Shown one piece after another: positions 1 to 9,328 of a stretch of DNA of 64,000 bases. The stretch is from JAAYJR01 sp964563975 (GTDB lineage: Bacteria; Bacteroidota; Bacteroidia; Bacteroidales; Prolixibacteraceae), in contig CAZLZJ010000003.1 in assembly GCA_964563975.1 (NCBI GenBank), forward strand, positions 1 through 64,000, written 5' to 3'. Position 1 is the first letter of the stretch; each line of letters begins with the position of its first letter. A program made the position numbers and the translations under genes. Below the pieces are notes generated by a model. It saw nothing but the letters and a program-made list of their open reading frames with translations. It had not been told where the DNA came from and did not search any database.

Positions 1-70
1 CCTTGGACATGGTTCAGAACTGAAATTCAGAAATATAAGAATTAAAGAACTCTAAACAGTTTAAAACATT

Positions 71-107
71 AAAAAAAGGATCCTGAAAAAATCAGGATCC
101 TTTTTTT
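71..107 (-). terminator. Rho-independent terminator after fbaA
   Basis: A perfect inverted repeat (AGGATCCTGA / TCAGGATCCT) with a short A-rich loop is flanked by an A-run on the left and a T-run on the right. It can therefore terminate in either direction. It lies just downstream of the aldolase gene on the minus strand, and may also serve a plus-strand gene ending before the window. Confidence 0.85.
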
Positions 108-123
108 AATAGATATACCCGGA

Positions 124-1203
124 TTAAAGACTATTGACAGCATTAAGATCTTCAAATGCCTGTATTAACCTGTCAATCATAGACTGTTCACCTTTCCGGA
201 GCCATACACGAGGATCATAATACTTCTTATTTGGTTTATCATCTCCTTCGGGGTTACCTATCTGTGATTGCAGATAATCATGTTTTTCAGCTTCATAGTT
301 GCGAATTCCATCCCAAAATGCCCATTGGGTGTCAGTGTCAATATTCATCTTAATCACACCATAATCTATAGCTTCACGTATCTCTTCGTATGAAGAACCG
401 GAACCGCCGTGGAAAACAAAATAGACCGGCCTCTCCTCTTCAAGACCAAGTTTATTTTTAATATATTCCTGCGATTTCTTCAAAATTTCCGGTTGAAGCC
501 TTACATTTCCGGGCTTATAAACACCATGAACATTCCCAAAAGAAGCTGCGATCGTAAAATCGGGGCTTACCTTGCCAAGCTCTTCATAAGCATAACATAC
601 CTCCTTAGGCTGAGTATATAACCTTGAGCTGTCTATTCCGGTATGATCTACACCATCTTCTTCCCCGCCGGTAATACCAAGTTCAATTTCAAGGGTCATC
701 CCGATTTTGCTCATTCTTTCAAGATACTTTTTACTGATAGCTATATTATCTTCAAGAGACTCAATAGAAAGATCCAACATATGAGAGCTGAATAGTGGCT
801 TCCCTGTCTCTGCAAAATATTTTTCACCTGCTTCAAGCATCCCGTCAATCCATGGCAAAAGTTTCTTAGCAGCATGATCGGTATGCAATATAACACGCAC
901 TCCGTATGCTTCAGCCAGGGTATGAATATGTTTTGCTCCGGCAATTGCACCTATCACGGCAGATTCAAGGCCTTCAAGTTTTAAACCCTTTCCTGCATTA
1001 AAAGCTGCTCCTCCATTTGAAAATTGAATAATTACAGGCGAATTGGCAAGTTTAGCAGCCTCAAGCACTGAATTAATTGAAGACGAGCCTACTACATTAA
1101 CTGCCGGAAGTGCAAATTTATTTGCATGAGCTACTTTAAAAATATATTGCACGTCTGCCCCCGTAACGACACCCGGATTTACAACATCACCAATTCTTTT
1201 CAT
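124..1203 (-). CDS. fbaA: Class II fructose-bisphosphate aldolase
   Basis: Zinc-dependent aldolase that interconverts fructose 1,6-bisphosphate with glyceraldehyde 3-phosphate and dihydroxyacetone phosphate in glycolysis and gluconeogenesis; cytosolic. The protein has 359 residues, the same length as Escherichia coli FbaA, and belongs to the long type-A subgroup. The HTDH motif at residues 107-110 supplies the catalytic Asp and a zinc-binding His. Further conserved blocks are GGEEDGVDHTG, HGVYKPGNVRLQPE and the phosphate-binding FHGGSGSS. The ATG at 1203 gives a full N-terminus (MKRIGDVV), so the start is secure. The gene is monocistronic, with a strong terminator just downstream and the divergent part of its upstream region shared only with the end of hcp. 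Confidence 0.97.
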   Translation of the reverse strand: MKRIGDVVNPGVVTGADVQYIFKVAHANKFALPAVNVVGSSSINSVLEAAKLANSPVIIQFSNGGAAFNAGKGLKLEGLESAVIGAIAGAKHIHTLAEAYGVRVILHTDHAAKKLLPWIDGMLEAGEKYFAETGKPLFSSHMLDLSIESLEDNIAISKKYLERMSKIGMTLEIELGITGGEEDGVDHTGIDSSRLYTQPKEVCYAYEELGKVSPDFTIAASFGNVHGVYKPGNVRLQPEILKKSQEYIKNKLGLEEERPVYFVFHGGSGSSYEEIREAIDYGVIKMNIDTDTQWAFWDGIRNYEAEKHDYLQSQIGNPEGDDKPNKKYYDPRVWLRKGEQSMIDRLIQAFEDLNAVNSL

Positions 1204-1334
1204 ACTTTTATTTTTTTAATTTATTGATTTAACCGCATTTACATATTAATTACAAATTTAATATTTCATCAGCCTGACTGCAAAATTAATATTTTAAATA
1301 GGGTTAAATTCTTTATTATTTAATATTACGAAAC

Positions 1335-2996
1335 TTATGCTACACTATCGCCCATGAAAATTTTCAAATCGGCCTCCGGCTCCGTAATACCTGCAATACC
1401 AAATGTTTCCGTTAGCACTTTAGCTATATTTGGAGAAAAAAACGCAGGCAATGTCGGACCTAAATGGATATTTTTCACCCCCAGATAAAGCAGCGCCAGC
1501 AATACAATTACTGCCTTTTGTTCATACCAGGCAATATTATATGCTATTGGAAGGTCATTAATGTCATTTAACTCAAAAATCTCTTTCAATTTAAGAGCTA
1601 TCACTGCAAGTGAATATGAATCATTGCATTGGCCAGCATCAAGAACTCTTGGTATTCCGCCAATATCACCTAACGGCAGTTTATTATATCGGTACTTTGC
1701 ACATCCTGCAGTAAGAATAACGGTATCTTTTGGCAAAAGAGAGGCAAAATTTGTATAGTACTCACGACTCTTCATCCTTCCATCGCAACCGGCCATTACA
1801 AAAAACTTTTTAATTGCTCCGGATTTAACGGCGTCAACTACTTTATCAGCCAGGGCAAACACCTGAGCATGAGCAAACCCGCCAATAATTTCTCCATCTT
1901 CGATCTGTTGAGGGGGAGCGCATTTTTTTGCATGTTCAATTATTACACTGAAATCTTTCATATCTCCGTTTGTCCTGTCAGGTATATGAACTGCACCTCC
2001 AAGCCCTGAAGCACCGGTTGTGTATATCCTGTCTGTGTAGGATGCATTTTTCAAAGGCGGAACAATACAGTTTGTTGTAAAAAGAATGGGCCCGTTAAAG
2101 GTTTCAAACTCTTCTCTCTGTTTCCACCAGGCATTGCCATAATTTCCTGCAAGATGTTTATACTTCTTAAATTCCGGATAGTAATTTGCCGGCAGCATTT
2201 CACTGTGAGTATATATATCAACTCCTGTTCCTTCGGTCTGCTTTAAAAGTTCTTCCATATCTTTCATGTCATGACCTGAAATCAAAATACCGGGATTGTT
2301 CCTGACTCCTATATTAACTTTTGTAATTTCAGGATTACCATAAGCAGATGAATTGGCCCTGTCAAGTAATGCCATAACCTCAACTCCAAATTTACCGGTA
2401 TCAAGGGTCAGTTGAATTAACTCATCAATGCTTAATTCTTCAGTAACGGCAACCAATGCATTTTCCATGAATGTAAAGATCTCATCACTGCTGAAGCCAA
2501 GATTCCATGCATGCTCCGCATATGCAGCCATACCTTTTAAACCATAAACAACAAGCTCTCTTAACGACCTGATATCTTCATTTTCAGTACTTAACACACC
2601 AACACCAATACCCTTTGCTTCAAATTCACCGACAGTTGACCCCTTCCATGTTGCTAAATCAGGCAAATCGGCCGGTAACTCCACAGAATGATCTTCACAT
2701 TTTCTGCGCAACTCATCACGAAGCCTTAAACCTTCATTAATACGATTTGCAAAACTATCTTTATCGAAGTTGGCATTGGTAATGGTGCTGAATAATCCGT
2801 CAAAAATAAATTTATCAACACTTGAAGGATTCAATCCTTTTTCCCTTAACTTTTTATTATACCAGCAGATACCTTTTAATGTATAAATCAAGGTATCCTG
2901 AAGATTGGCCAGATCATCAGGCTTACCACAAACTCCCCTGACAGTGCAGCCGGTTCCTTTTGCGGCTTCCTGGCACTGAAAACAAAACATACTCAT
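1335..2996 (-). CDS. hcp: Hydroxylamine reductase / hybrid-cluster protein (class I)
   Basis: Iron-sulfur-oxygen hybrid cluster enzyme linked to nitric oxide and hydroxylamine detoxification in anaerobes. The N-terminus carries C5-x2-C8-x8-C17-x5-C23, the spacing typical of class I enzymes from strict anaerobes rather than the longer class II spacing of enterobacteria. The 553-residue length matches the family. C-terminal cysteine blocks that ligate the hybrid cluster are visible (FTTNCIVPP, VMAGCDGRM, LTAGCAKYRYN and DAGQCNDSYSL). No NADH-dependent reductase (hcr) gene is adjacent, as expected for class I. Its promoter region is the 351-bp gap upstream; a minus-strand TATTTTCG box at 3050-3043 is a candidate -7 element. 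Confidence 0.96.
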   Translation of the reverse strand: MSMFCFQCQEAAKGTGCTVRGVCGKPDDLANLQDTLIYTLKGICWYNKKLREKGLNPSSVDKFIFDGLFSTITNANFDKDSFANRINEGLRLRDELRRKCEDHSVELPADLPDLATWKGSTVGEFEAKGIGVGVLSTENEDIRSLRELVVYGLKGMAAYAEHAWNLGFSSDEIFTFMENALVAVTEELSIDELIQLTLDTGKFGVEVMALLDRANSSAYGNPEITKVNIGVRNNPGILISGHDMKDMEELLKQTEGTGVDIYTHSEMLPANYYPEFKKYKHLAGNYGNAWWKQREEFETFNGPILFTTNCIVPPLKNASYTDRIYTTGASGLGGAVHIPDRTNGDMKDFSVIIEHAKKCAPPQQIEDGEIIGGFAHAQVFALADKVVDAVKSGAIKKFFVMAGCDGRMKSREYYTNFASLLPKDTVILTAGCAKYRYNKLPLGDIGGIPRVLDAGQCNDSYSLAVIALKLKEIFELNDINDLPIAYNIAWYEQKAVIVLLALLYLGVKNIHLGPTLPAFFSPNIAKVLTETFGIAGITEPEADLKIFMGDSVA

Positions 2997-3132
2997 AATT
3001 TATCTGATTTTAAATTAATAATTTTCCCTTAATACTTTTCAGCGAAAATATGCAAAACAGTTCAATAAAAGTATATTAATTATTGCAAATTATTTAAATG
3101 ATAAATTACTTAAATCCCCCCGGGTAACCTTT

Positions 3133-3159
3133 TTGTTTATTGTAAAACCACTATCTTCG
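3133..3159 (+). promoter_or_regulatory. Candidate Bacteroidota-type promoter
   Basis: TTG at 3133-3135, 16 nt, then TATCTTCG at 3152-3159, close to the TAnnTTTG -7 consensus of Bacteroidota sigma factor. If used, transcription would begin near 3165 and the DUF2723 mRNA would have a leader of about 180 nt. Confidence 0.45.
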
Positions 3160-3180
3160 CAATTAGTAGCCTTACAACTT

Positions 3181-3222
3181 ATGGATAAGTTCATATATGA
3201 ATTGTGTGTTGTAAAGTATTAA
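3181..3222 (+). CDS. Possible 13-residue leader peptide
   Basis: An ATG just downstream of the candidate promoter opens a frame reading MDKFIYELCVVKY followed by TAA. It contains the palindrome TTCATATATGAA (3190-3201) and sits inside an inverted repeat TTACAAC/GTTGTAA. There is no Shine-Dalgarno sequence, but that is usual here. A frame this short can arise by chance; nothing except its position and the surrounding symmetry supports it. Confidence 0.15.
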   Translation: MDKFIYELCVVKY

Positions 3223-3347
3223 TTAAAAAAATACCCGTGAAAATAATTAGCACCCAATAATTTAAGAGTTGTTATAAATTAAACCGGTTGTGTTGATTAA
3301 AGCGGGCAAACAGTATGATGCCTTGAAAAGTAAACAATTTTAACCAT

Positions 3348-6300
3348 ATGAAGAACTATAATCTGATAAACAAAATTACAGGCTGGGTAGTATTTATTTT
3401 ATCAGCCATTGTTTATTTACTGACTATTGAGCCGACAGCCAGCTTTTGGGATTGCGGTGAATTTATTACCACATCTTATAAATTAGAGATAGGACACCCG
3501 CCGGGAGCTCCGGTTTTTATGATAATCGGACGGTTTTTTACAATGTTTACCAATAAGGAATACGCTGCAATAATGATAAATGCAATGTCGGCACTTGCAA
3601 GTGCGGTAACAATAATGTTCCTTTTCTGGTCAATAACACACCTTGCAAAAAAAATCATGCCCGGTGCTGATGAAGGTAACACCGGCACTATTTTTACAAT
3701 TATGACTGCCGGGTTGGTTGGTTCATTTGCCTATACATTTTCAGATACTTTTTGGTTTTCTGCAGTTGAAGGAGAAGTTTATGCTTTTTCATCTATGCTG
3801 ACTGCCATAGTATTCTGGGCTATCCTAAAATGGGAAAATATTGCCGACCGCCCATATGCCAACAGATGGCTGATCTTTATTACTTACATAATGGGCCTTT
3901 CAATAGGGGTACATCTTTTAAACCTTCTGGCAATACCGGCAATAGTATTTGTCTACTACTTTAAAAAATATGAACCTTCAAGATCCGGTTTTTTAAAGGC
4001 ACTTGGCGCATCTTTCCTTTTATTGGCAATTACTATGTGGGTGATAATTCCCGGAACCGTTACAATTGCATCATGGTTTGAACTTCTTTTTGTAAATTCA
4101 TTTGGTCTTCCATATAAATCAGGAGTCCTTTTTTATGTTGCAGCTCTTGTTGCATTAATTGTTTATGGTATCAACTACACCACAAGAAAAAACAGGGTAT
4201 TCTGGAATACCATAATCTTAGGTATGGCATCAATCCTGATCGGATATTCAACATTTGCAATTATCATAATCAGATCTGCTGCTCAGCCTCCAATGGACCA
4301 GAACAGCCCTAACAATGTATTTGCCCTGTTAAGCTATCTTAACAGGGAACAATATGGAAACAGGCCCTTAATTATTGGTCAATATTATAACTCGCCCCTG
4401 GACCCGGCTAAAAGATATTCCGATGGCAAACCTGTATATTCTCAGGTTGACGGAAAATATGTTATAACTGACCGGCGGGTAAAGCCAAATTATGATGATA
4501 AGTTTACTACCTTCTTCCCAAGAATGTGGAGTAATATGGAGCCTGCACATACCCAGGCATATCAGGAATGGGGCCATGTAAAGGGGAGGCGCATACAGCA
4601 CCGCAATGAAAATGGTGAAGTTGAAACCATTGTAAAACCTACTTTTACGGAAAACCTGCGATTTTTCTTCCGCTATCAAATTGGCCATATGTACTTCCGT
4701 TATTTTATGTGGAACTTTGCAGGAAGACAAAACGATATTCAGGGACATGGGGGCGTACTTCACGGCAACTGGCTCAGTGGCATTAAATTTATAGATGAAT
4801 GGCGTTTGGGTGATCAGGATAATCTTCCTGCAAGATTTGCAAATAACAAAGCCCGCAATAAATATTATTTCCTGCCGCTGATCTTGGGGCTGCTTGGAAT
4901 TTTTTTCCAATATAACAAAGGAAAAGAGGGGAAACAGGGCCTATGGGTTGTTTTCCTGCTATTTTTTATGACAGGCCTTGCTATTATCATTTACCTAAAT
5001 CAATATCCTAACCAACCAAGGGAAAGAGACTATGCATATGCTGGTTCATTTTATGCATTTGCTATTTGGATCGGATTGGGTGTGCCTGCAATTAGCGAAG
5101 CCCTTAAAAAATATATACCGGAAAGCGCTGCTATATTTATTACAGCAATTTTAACCCTGTCGTTAGTTCCCGGAATCATGGCTTCTGAAAACTGGGACGA
5201 CCATGACAGGTCTGATCGCTATACAGCAAGAGATTTAGGAGCCAATTACCTTAAAACATGCCAGCCAAATGGAATTATCTTCACCAACGGGGATAATGAC
5301 ACTTTTCCTTTATGGTACAATCAAGAGGTTGAAGAGGTTCGTACCGATGTAAGGGTCTGTAATCTAAGCTATCTGCAAACCGACTGGTATATAAATCAAA
5401 TGAGGCGCAAGGCCTATGAGTCTGATCCTATACCAATATCCATGGAATCTGAAAAATACCGGCAGGGTAACCGCGATGTAGTATACCTGATGGATGATCC
5501 CAGGATTGCAAGAAACTCTATTACCCTTCGGGAAGCTGTTGATTTTATTGCCGATGACAGACCTGCTACAAAACTTCAACAAGCAGGAAATGCTGCATAT
5601 TTACCTAAAAAAATTATCACATTTCAAATAGACAAAGAGGCGGTCATCAGAAATAATGTGGTAAAACCTGAAGATTATGACAAAATTGTAGATTCAATAA
5701 CAATTGACTTGTCAAATAAAAATTATCTTCCAAAAGATGAGATGATCATTCTGGACCTTTTGGCAACAAATAACTGGGAGCGTCCAATCTATTGGGCAAT
5801 TACGGTAGGCCGTAACAAATATTTAAATCTTCAGGATTATTTTAGGGTTGAAGGATTCGGATACAGATTAGTACCAATCAAGGGAGATACTTTAATCGAC
5901 AGATTTTCCTATGGTACCGTAGAAACTGAAATAATGTACGACAATCTGATGAATAAGTTTCAATATGGAAATATGAACGATCCTGACGTATATATTGATG
6001 AAAACAATATGCGGATGATGACCAATATAAGAAATAGTTTCAGCAGACTGGCCGTAGCTTTAATTCAGGAGGGTAAAAAAGATTCTGCAATTTCAGTGGT
6101 CGACAGATGTTTTGAATTAATTCCGGTCAATATTGTTTCCTACGACTATTTTGCACTTGAGTTAATTGATAACTATTTCAGCGCAGGAGCCACAGACAAG
6201 GGGAATAAACTACTAAATGAAGCATTAGATATTTTTAATGATGAACTGGGATATTTTTTGGCACTCGATCAAAAATTCCTTAAAACTCAAAGCGTAAATG

Positions 6301-6431
6301 AAGAGATCCAACGAAATCTGTTCTATCTTCAAAGAATGGAAAGAACCGCCAGGAATTATAAAAATACGGAACTGGCTGATAAAATAGGAGAAAGTTTGAA
6401 AATCTATTTTAACAAATATCATCCGGGTTAA
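3348..6431 (+). CDS. DUF2723 family multi-pass membrane protein (GT-C-like)
   Basis: A 1027-residue protein of the DUF2723 family (PF11028), common in Bacteroidota and related to GT-C fold, lipid-linked sugar-dependent glycosyltransferases. The N-terminus has the family signature LLTIEPTASFWDCGEF (around residues 23-38), whose Asp and Glu lie in the first external loop where GT-C enzymes place catalytic acids. Many hydrophobic helices fill roughly residues 1-330 and 500-620. The soluble C-terminal part begins near the second signature NGDNDTFPLWYNQEV and ends in a helical, repeat-like region. The sugar and acceptor cannot be read from the sequence; a role in protein or envelope glycosylation is inference. 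It stands alone, with an unusually long upstream region. Confidence 0.85.
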   Translation: MKNYNLINKITGWVVFILSAIVYLLTIEPTASFWDCGEFITTSYKLEIGHPPGAPVFMIIGRFFTMFTNKEYAAIMINAMSALASAVTIMFLFWSITHLAKKIMPGADEGNTGTIFTIMTAGLVGSFAYTFSDTFWFSAVEGEVYAFSSMLTAIVFWAILKWENIADRPYANRWLIFITYIMGLSIGVHLLNLLAIPAIVFVYYFKKYEPSRSGFLKALGASFLLLAITMWVIIPGTVTIASWFELLFVNSFGLPYKSGVLFYVAALVALIVYGINYTTRKNRVFWNTIILGMASILIGYSTFAIIIIRSAAQPPMDQNSPNNVFALLSYLNREQYGNRPLIIGQYYNSPLDPAKRYSDGKPVYSQVDGKYVITDRRVKPNYDDKFTTFFPRMWSNMEPAHTQAYQEWGHVKGRRIQHRNENGEVETIVKPTFTENLRFFFRYQIGHMYFRYFMWNFAGRQNDIQGHGGVLHGNWLSGIKFIDEWRLGDQDNLPARFANNKARNKYYFLPLILGLLGIFFQYNKGKEGKQGLWVVFLLFFMTGLAIIIYLNQYPNQPRERDYAYAGSFYAFAIWIGLGVPAISEALKKYIPESAAIFITAILTLSLVPGIMASENWDDHDRSDRYTARDLGANYLKTCQPNGIIFTNGDNDTFPLWYNQEVEEVRTDVRVCNLSYLQTDWYINQMRRKAYESDPIPISMESEKYRQGNRDVVYLMDDPRIARNSITLREAVDFIADDRPATKLQQAGNAAYLPKKIITFQIDKEAVIRNNVVKPEDYDKIVDSITIDLSNKNYLPKDEMIILDLLATNNWERPIYWAITVGRNKYLNLQDYFRVEGFGYRLVPIKGDTLIDRFSYGTVETEIMYDNLMNKFQYGNMNDPDVYIDENNMRMMTNIRNSFSRLAVALIQEGKKDSAISVVDRCFELIPVNIVSYDYFALELIDNYFSAGATDKGNKLLNEALDIFNDELGYFLALDQKFLKTQSVNEEIQRNLFYLQRMERTARNYKNTELADKIGESLKIYFNKYHPG

Positions 6432-6451
6432 TAAAGTAACTGTAAGTCTAT

Positions 6452-6574
6452 TTTCATATGATTAAAATCAATTATTTTCAACGGTATCATATACTTTTCC
6501 CGACTTTAGCCGAAAAACCCGCATATATTTTAATCATCCTCCTAAGTCGCGGTTTTAATCGGGGTGCTCATTTG
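6452..6574. repeat. Dispersed intergenic repeat, copy 1
   Basis: This stretch shares several blocks, in the same order and + strand orientation, with 39331-39433: GGTATCATATA, then GCATATATTTTAATCATCCT followed by CC, then TTTAATCGGG, then TGCTC. AT-rich left flanks also resemble each other. It fills most of the gap between the DUF2723 gene and purD. Copy 1 is about 20 bp longer in the middle. On the minus strand it contains AGGAGGATGATTAAAATATA, which looks like a ribosome site abutting an ATG, but only short frames follow. Confidence 0.7.
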
Positions 6575-6604
6575 ATAAATTCATAAATTATAAAATTTAA
6601 ATAA

Positions 6605-7873
6605 GTGAATATTTTAATATTAGGCTCAGGCGGCAGAGAACATGCAATCGGATGGAAAGCAAAGCAAAGTAAAAAAACTAAAAAACTCTATTTTGCACCG
6701 GGAAATGCGGGAACGGCAACCTTGGGGAAAAACCTGAATATCGGGGTTAATGATTTTGTAAAAATTCAAAATGCCATATTGGAAAATGACATAAGCCTTT
6801 TGGTTATAGGCCCGGAGGTTCCATTGGCAGAAGGTTTACGCGATTTTTTAGAAGAGGGCTTAAAATTTAAAAATTTGATGATCGTGGGGCCGGGAAAAGC
6901 AGGTTCACAACTTGAAGGCAGCAAAGATTTTGCAAAAAATTTTATGTCGCGGTATAAAATCCCAACTGCAAAATACTTTACTGTTACTGAAAAAAATATT
7001 TATGAAGGCTTTCAATTCCTAAAATCTCTTAATCCTCCTTATGTTCTTAAAGCAGACGGACTTGCAGCAGGCAAAGGGGTGTTAATCCTTAATGAACTGC
7101 CGGAAGCTGAAAAAATGTTAAATAAGATGCTGGAAGGTAAATTTGGAAAAGCCAGCAGTAAAGTGGTAATAGAAGAGTTTCTGGATGGTATTGAGGTATC
7201 TGTTTTTATAATTACTGACGGCAAAAATTACAAATTACTGCCTGAAGCTAAAGATTATAAAAGAGTTGGGGAAGGAAATACCGGGCTCAACACCGGTGGC
7301 ATGGGAGCTATCTCTCCGGTACCTTTTGTAAATGACGAATTTAAAGAAAAAATAGAGACAAAGATCATAAAACCAACTATTGACGGACTTATAGCTGAAA
7401 ATATAGATTATAAAGGATTCATTTTTTTTGGCCTGATAAATGTTCAGGGCGAACCATTCCTAATCGAATATAATGTGAGGCTTGGTGACCCGGAGGCTGA
7501 AGCCATTCTTCCCCGTATTAAATCAGATTTTATTGATCTGCTGACAGGAGCTGCAACCGGTACACTGAGTGATAAAAATATTGAAACCGAAAAACTAATA
7601 TCAGCAACTGTAATGTTGGTATCGAAAGGATACCCCGGTAATTATGAAAAAGGAAAAGTCATTACCGGACTTGAAAAGATATCTGGAAGTGTTGTCTTTC
7701 ATGCCGGTACAAAAGCAGATGGACAACAAATAATAACTGACGGAGGGAGAGTGCTGGCTGTTAATTCGCTTGGGCACAAAATAGATTCAGCTCTCAAACT
7801 GGCATATCGTAATGCCGAAATAATTAATTTTGAAAATAAGTACTACCGAAAAGATTTAGGGTTCGACCTTTAA
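6605..7873 (+). CDS. purD: Phosphoribosylamine-glycine ligase (GARS)
   Basis: ATP-grasp ligase that joins glycine to phosphoribosylamine, the second step of de novo purine synthesis; cytosolic. The 422-residue length fits monofunctional PurD. Visible family blocks are the N-terminal LGSGGREHAIGWK, the substrate block GPEVPLAEGL, the ATP-grasp lysine block KADGLAAGKGV, GNTGLNTGGMGA and the metal-binding EYNVRLGDPEAEAILPR. The start is a GTG at 6605 that places LILGSGGREHA at the correct N-terminal distance; there is no earlier usable ATG. The stop is followed one base later by the start of a membrane-protein gene, so the two are probably cotranscribed. Confidence 0.96.
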   Translation: MNILILGSGGREHAIGWKAKQSKKTKKLYFAPGNAGTATLGKNLNIGVNDFVKIQNAILENDISLLVIGPEVPLAEGLRDFLEEGLKFKNLMIVGPGKAGSQLEGSKDFAKNFMSRYKIPTAKYFTVTEKNIYEGFQFLKSLNPPYVLKADGLAAGKGVLILNELPEAEKMLNKMLEGKFGKASSKVVIEEFLDGIEVSVFIITDGKNYKLLPEAKDYKRVGEGNTGLNTGGMGAISPVPFVNDEFKEKIETKIIKPTIDGLIAENIDYKGFIFFGLINVQGEPFLIEYNVRLGDPEAEAILPRIKSDFIDLLTGAATGTLSDKNIETEKLISATVMLVSKGYPGNYEKGKVITGLEKISGSVVFHAGTKADGQQIITDGGRVLAVNSLGHKIDSALKLAYRNAEIINFENKYYRKDLGFDL

Positions 7874-7874
7874 A

Positions 7875-8861
7875 ATGTTACTGAAATTTGCAAAATCCAA
7901 AAGTGCAATAAGCTACCTGCTGCCAATACCGGCAGGTCTGTTATTCTGGATGAAAGAGTTGTTAAATCCCAAAGTTTATCCCTACTATGCAGGTGAACCG
8001 GGAGGCCTTCTTTTTCAGCCAATAAATAAATTACTTCAACCCTGCGTAACCCTCCAAAGTATTCTTGCCCTGACAGTTATTATTATATTGGCATATATGA
8101 TACAACACACAAACAACCATTATAACTTTATCCGGTACAGAAGTTATATTCCTGCCCTTATCTTTATAATAATCGTAAGCGGATTCACTGATATGCACTG
8201 TCTGCATCCTGTATATTTTTCATCAATCTTTTTTATTATTGCAGTATACCGGTTATTTGACATCCATGAAAAAATCAAACCATATTCCGCATCATTTGAT
8301 ACAGGTTTTTTATTGGGTGTTGCTGCACTGTTTTATCTGAATGCCATAATGCTATTCCCTGCATTTATTCTGGGCCTTACAATTTTATCATTTGAAAAAC
8401 GCTGGAGAGAATATATTCTTATTATAACAGGAATGCTGCTTCCGGTTATTTTTGCAATAAGCTATGGTATTCTGACTGATCAAGTACTTGAAATTCTTAA
8501 AGTCATGGAACAAAGCATTCTCACAGTCAATAACCATTTCAATAAAAATATTAATCTGCTGATCTATTTAAGCTACCTGACCTTCCTTACAATTTTGGGA
8601 AGCCTGAAGATATTAAAACAGTATGATCATGAAAAGGTAAGTACCCGTAAGTACTTTACGGTTCTTTTTCTGTTATTTGTTAATTCTGCCCTGATTTTCC
8701 TCCTCATACCCTCTGCATCACAGGAAATGCTTATTATTTCATCAATACCTGTCACATTTCTATTATCAAATTTTTTCATATTCATTAAGAGCCGGTTATG
8801 GGGTGAGTTTTTGTTTTTTCTGCTGATTGCCGGAATTGTAACTTTACAGATAATTAGTTGA
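7875..8861 (+). CDS. Multi-pass membrane protein, DUF6427-like
   Basis: A 328-residue integral membrane protein with about eight to ten hydrophobic helices and short loops, ending with a helix (FLFFLLIAGIVTLQII). No catalytic motif is evident. Its ATG follows the purD stop by one base, implying translational coupling. The overall look (W near residue 25, helices interrupted by a central amphipathic stretch) is reminiscent of the DUF6427 proteins of Bacteroidota, but I assign that only tentatively. A membrane function unrelated to purines is possible, since such pairs often reflect genome compaction. Confidence 0.75.
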   Translation: MLLKFAKSKSAISYLLPIPAGLLFWMKELLNPKVYPYYAGEPGGLLFQPINKLLQPCVTLQSILALTVIIILAYMIQHTNNHYNFIRYRSYIPALIFIIIVSGFTDMHCLHPVYFSSIFFIIAVYRLFDIHEKIKPYSASFDTGFLLGVAALFYLNAIMLFPAFILGLTILSFEKRWREYILIITGMLLPVIFAISYGILTDQVLEILKVMEQSILTVNNHFNKNINLLIYLSYLTFLTILGSLKILKQYDHEKVSTRKYFTVLFLLFVNSALIFLLIPSASQEMLIISSIPVTFLLSNFFIFIKSRLWGEFLFFLLIAGIVTLQIIS

Positions 8862-8985
8862 AAAAACAGATACTTATATTAACAACCTGAAGAAATAAAA
8901 AATTATATCGCTGAATATTAATTATTTATGCTTTAAATGAAAGTTAAATTGTGTTAAACACGATCAATTATTTCAGATATATTAA

Positions 8986-8993
8986 TATATTTG
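8986..8993 (+). promoter_or_regulatory. Candidate -7 box for the acyl carrier protein gene
   Basis: TATATTTG matches the TAnnTTTG consensus and lies 66 bp before the start codon at 9059. No convincing TTG is found at the right distance upstream, so this is only half of a promoter. Confidence 0.3.
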
Positions 8994-9058
8994 ACCCATA
9001 AATTCATTTGTTCGGTTTTTAAATATTAAAAAAGGCAAATATTATATTAACAACAATT

Positions 9059-9295
9059 ATGGAAGATAAAAAGATCAGAAGAAACCTTTACCGGGTTTTA
9101 AGAAAAACAGGGGTGCAAAAAAATGACATTCAGCCCGGTGCTTCTTACATCAAAGATCTGAATTTCGATTCGATCGACTGGCAGATCTTTATTTATTATC
9201 TGGAAGGTATCTTTGACATTTCATTGCGTGATGAGGAGTTAATGAATTTTTGGAGTGTGAATGACACTCTTCAATATCTTAGAAGCACAGCTTAG
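9059..9295 (+). CDS. Stand-alone acyl carrier protein
   Basis: A 78-residue helical protein of acyl carrier protein size. The motif LNFDSIDW (residues about 36-43) contains the Ser that would carry phosphopantetheine, in the usual DSx context with Ile in place of Leu. It is not next to fatty acid synthase genes and is probably not the primary AcpP, which in most genomes sits between fabD/fabG and fabF. It is monocistronic, with its own -7 box and a strong terminator, and lies tail to tail with a TetR regulator. Specialised lipid or aryl polyene-type pathways use such extra carriers, but the partner enzymes are not in view. Confidence 0.8.
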   Translation: MEDKKIRRNLYRVLRKTGVQKNDIQPGASYIKDLNFDSIDWQIFIYYLEGIFDISLRDEELMNFWSVNDTLQYLRSTA

Positions 9296-9328
9296 TTTTT
9301 TTGGATGATTATTAAATTATTAAAGTAG

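Larger units (their letters stand above)
2997..3347. other. Divergent intergenic region between hcp and the DUF2723 gene
   Basis: This 351-bp gap is the only gene-free stretch over 300 bases. It must hold the promoters of two divergent genes. On the plus strand I see a plausible Bacteroidota promoter at 3133-3159, a 13-codon open frame at 3181-3222, a 12-bp perfect palindrome (3190-3201) and a 7-bp inverted repeat (3172-3178 with 3208-3214). On the minus strand a TATTTTCG box lies at 3043-3050. No tRNA, known riboswitch or mobile element was recognised. Confidence 0.6.

Noticed and set aside
4368..4910. 180-residue open frame antisense to the DUF2723 gene
   Set aside because: It lies entirely inside a well-conserved gene on the other strand and has no protein-like domain pattern.
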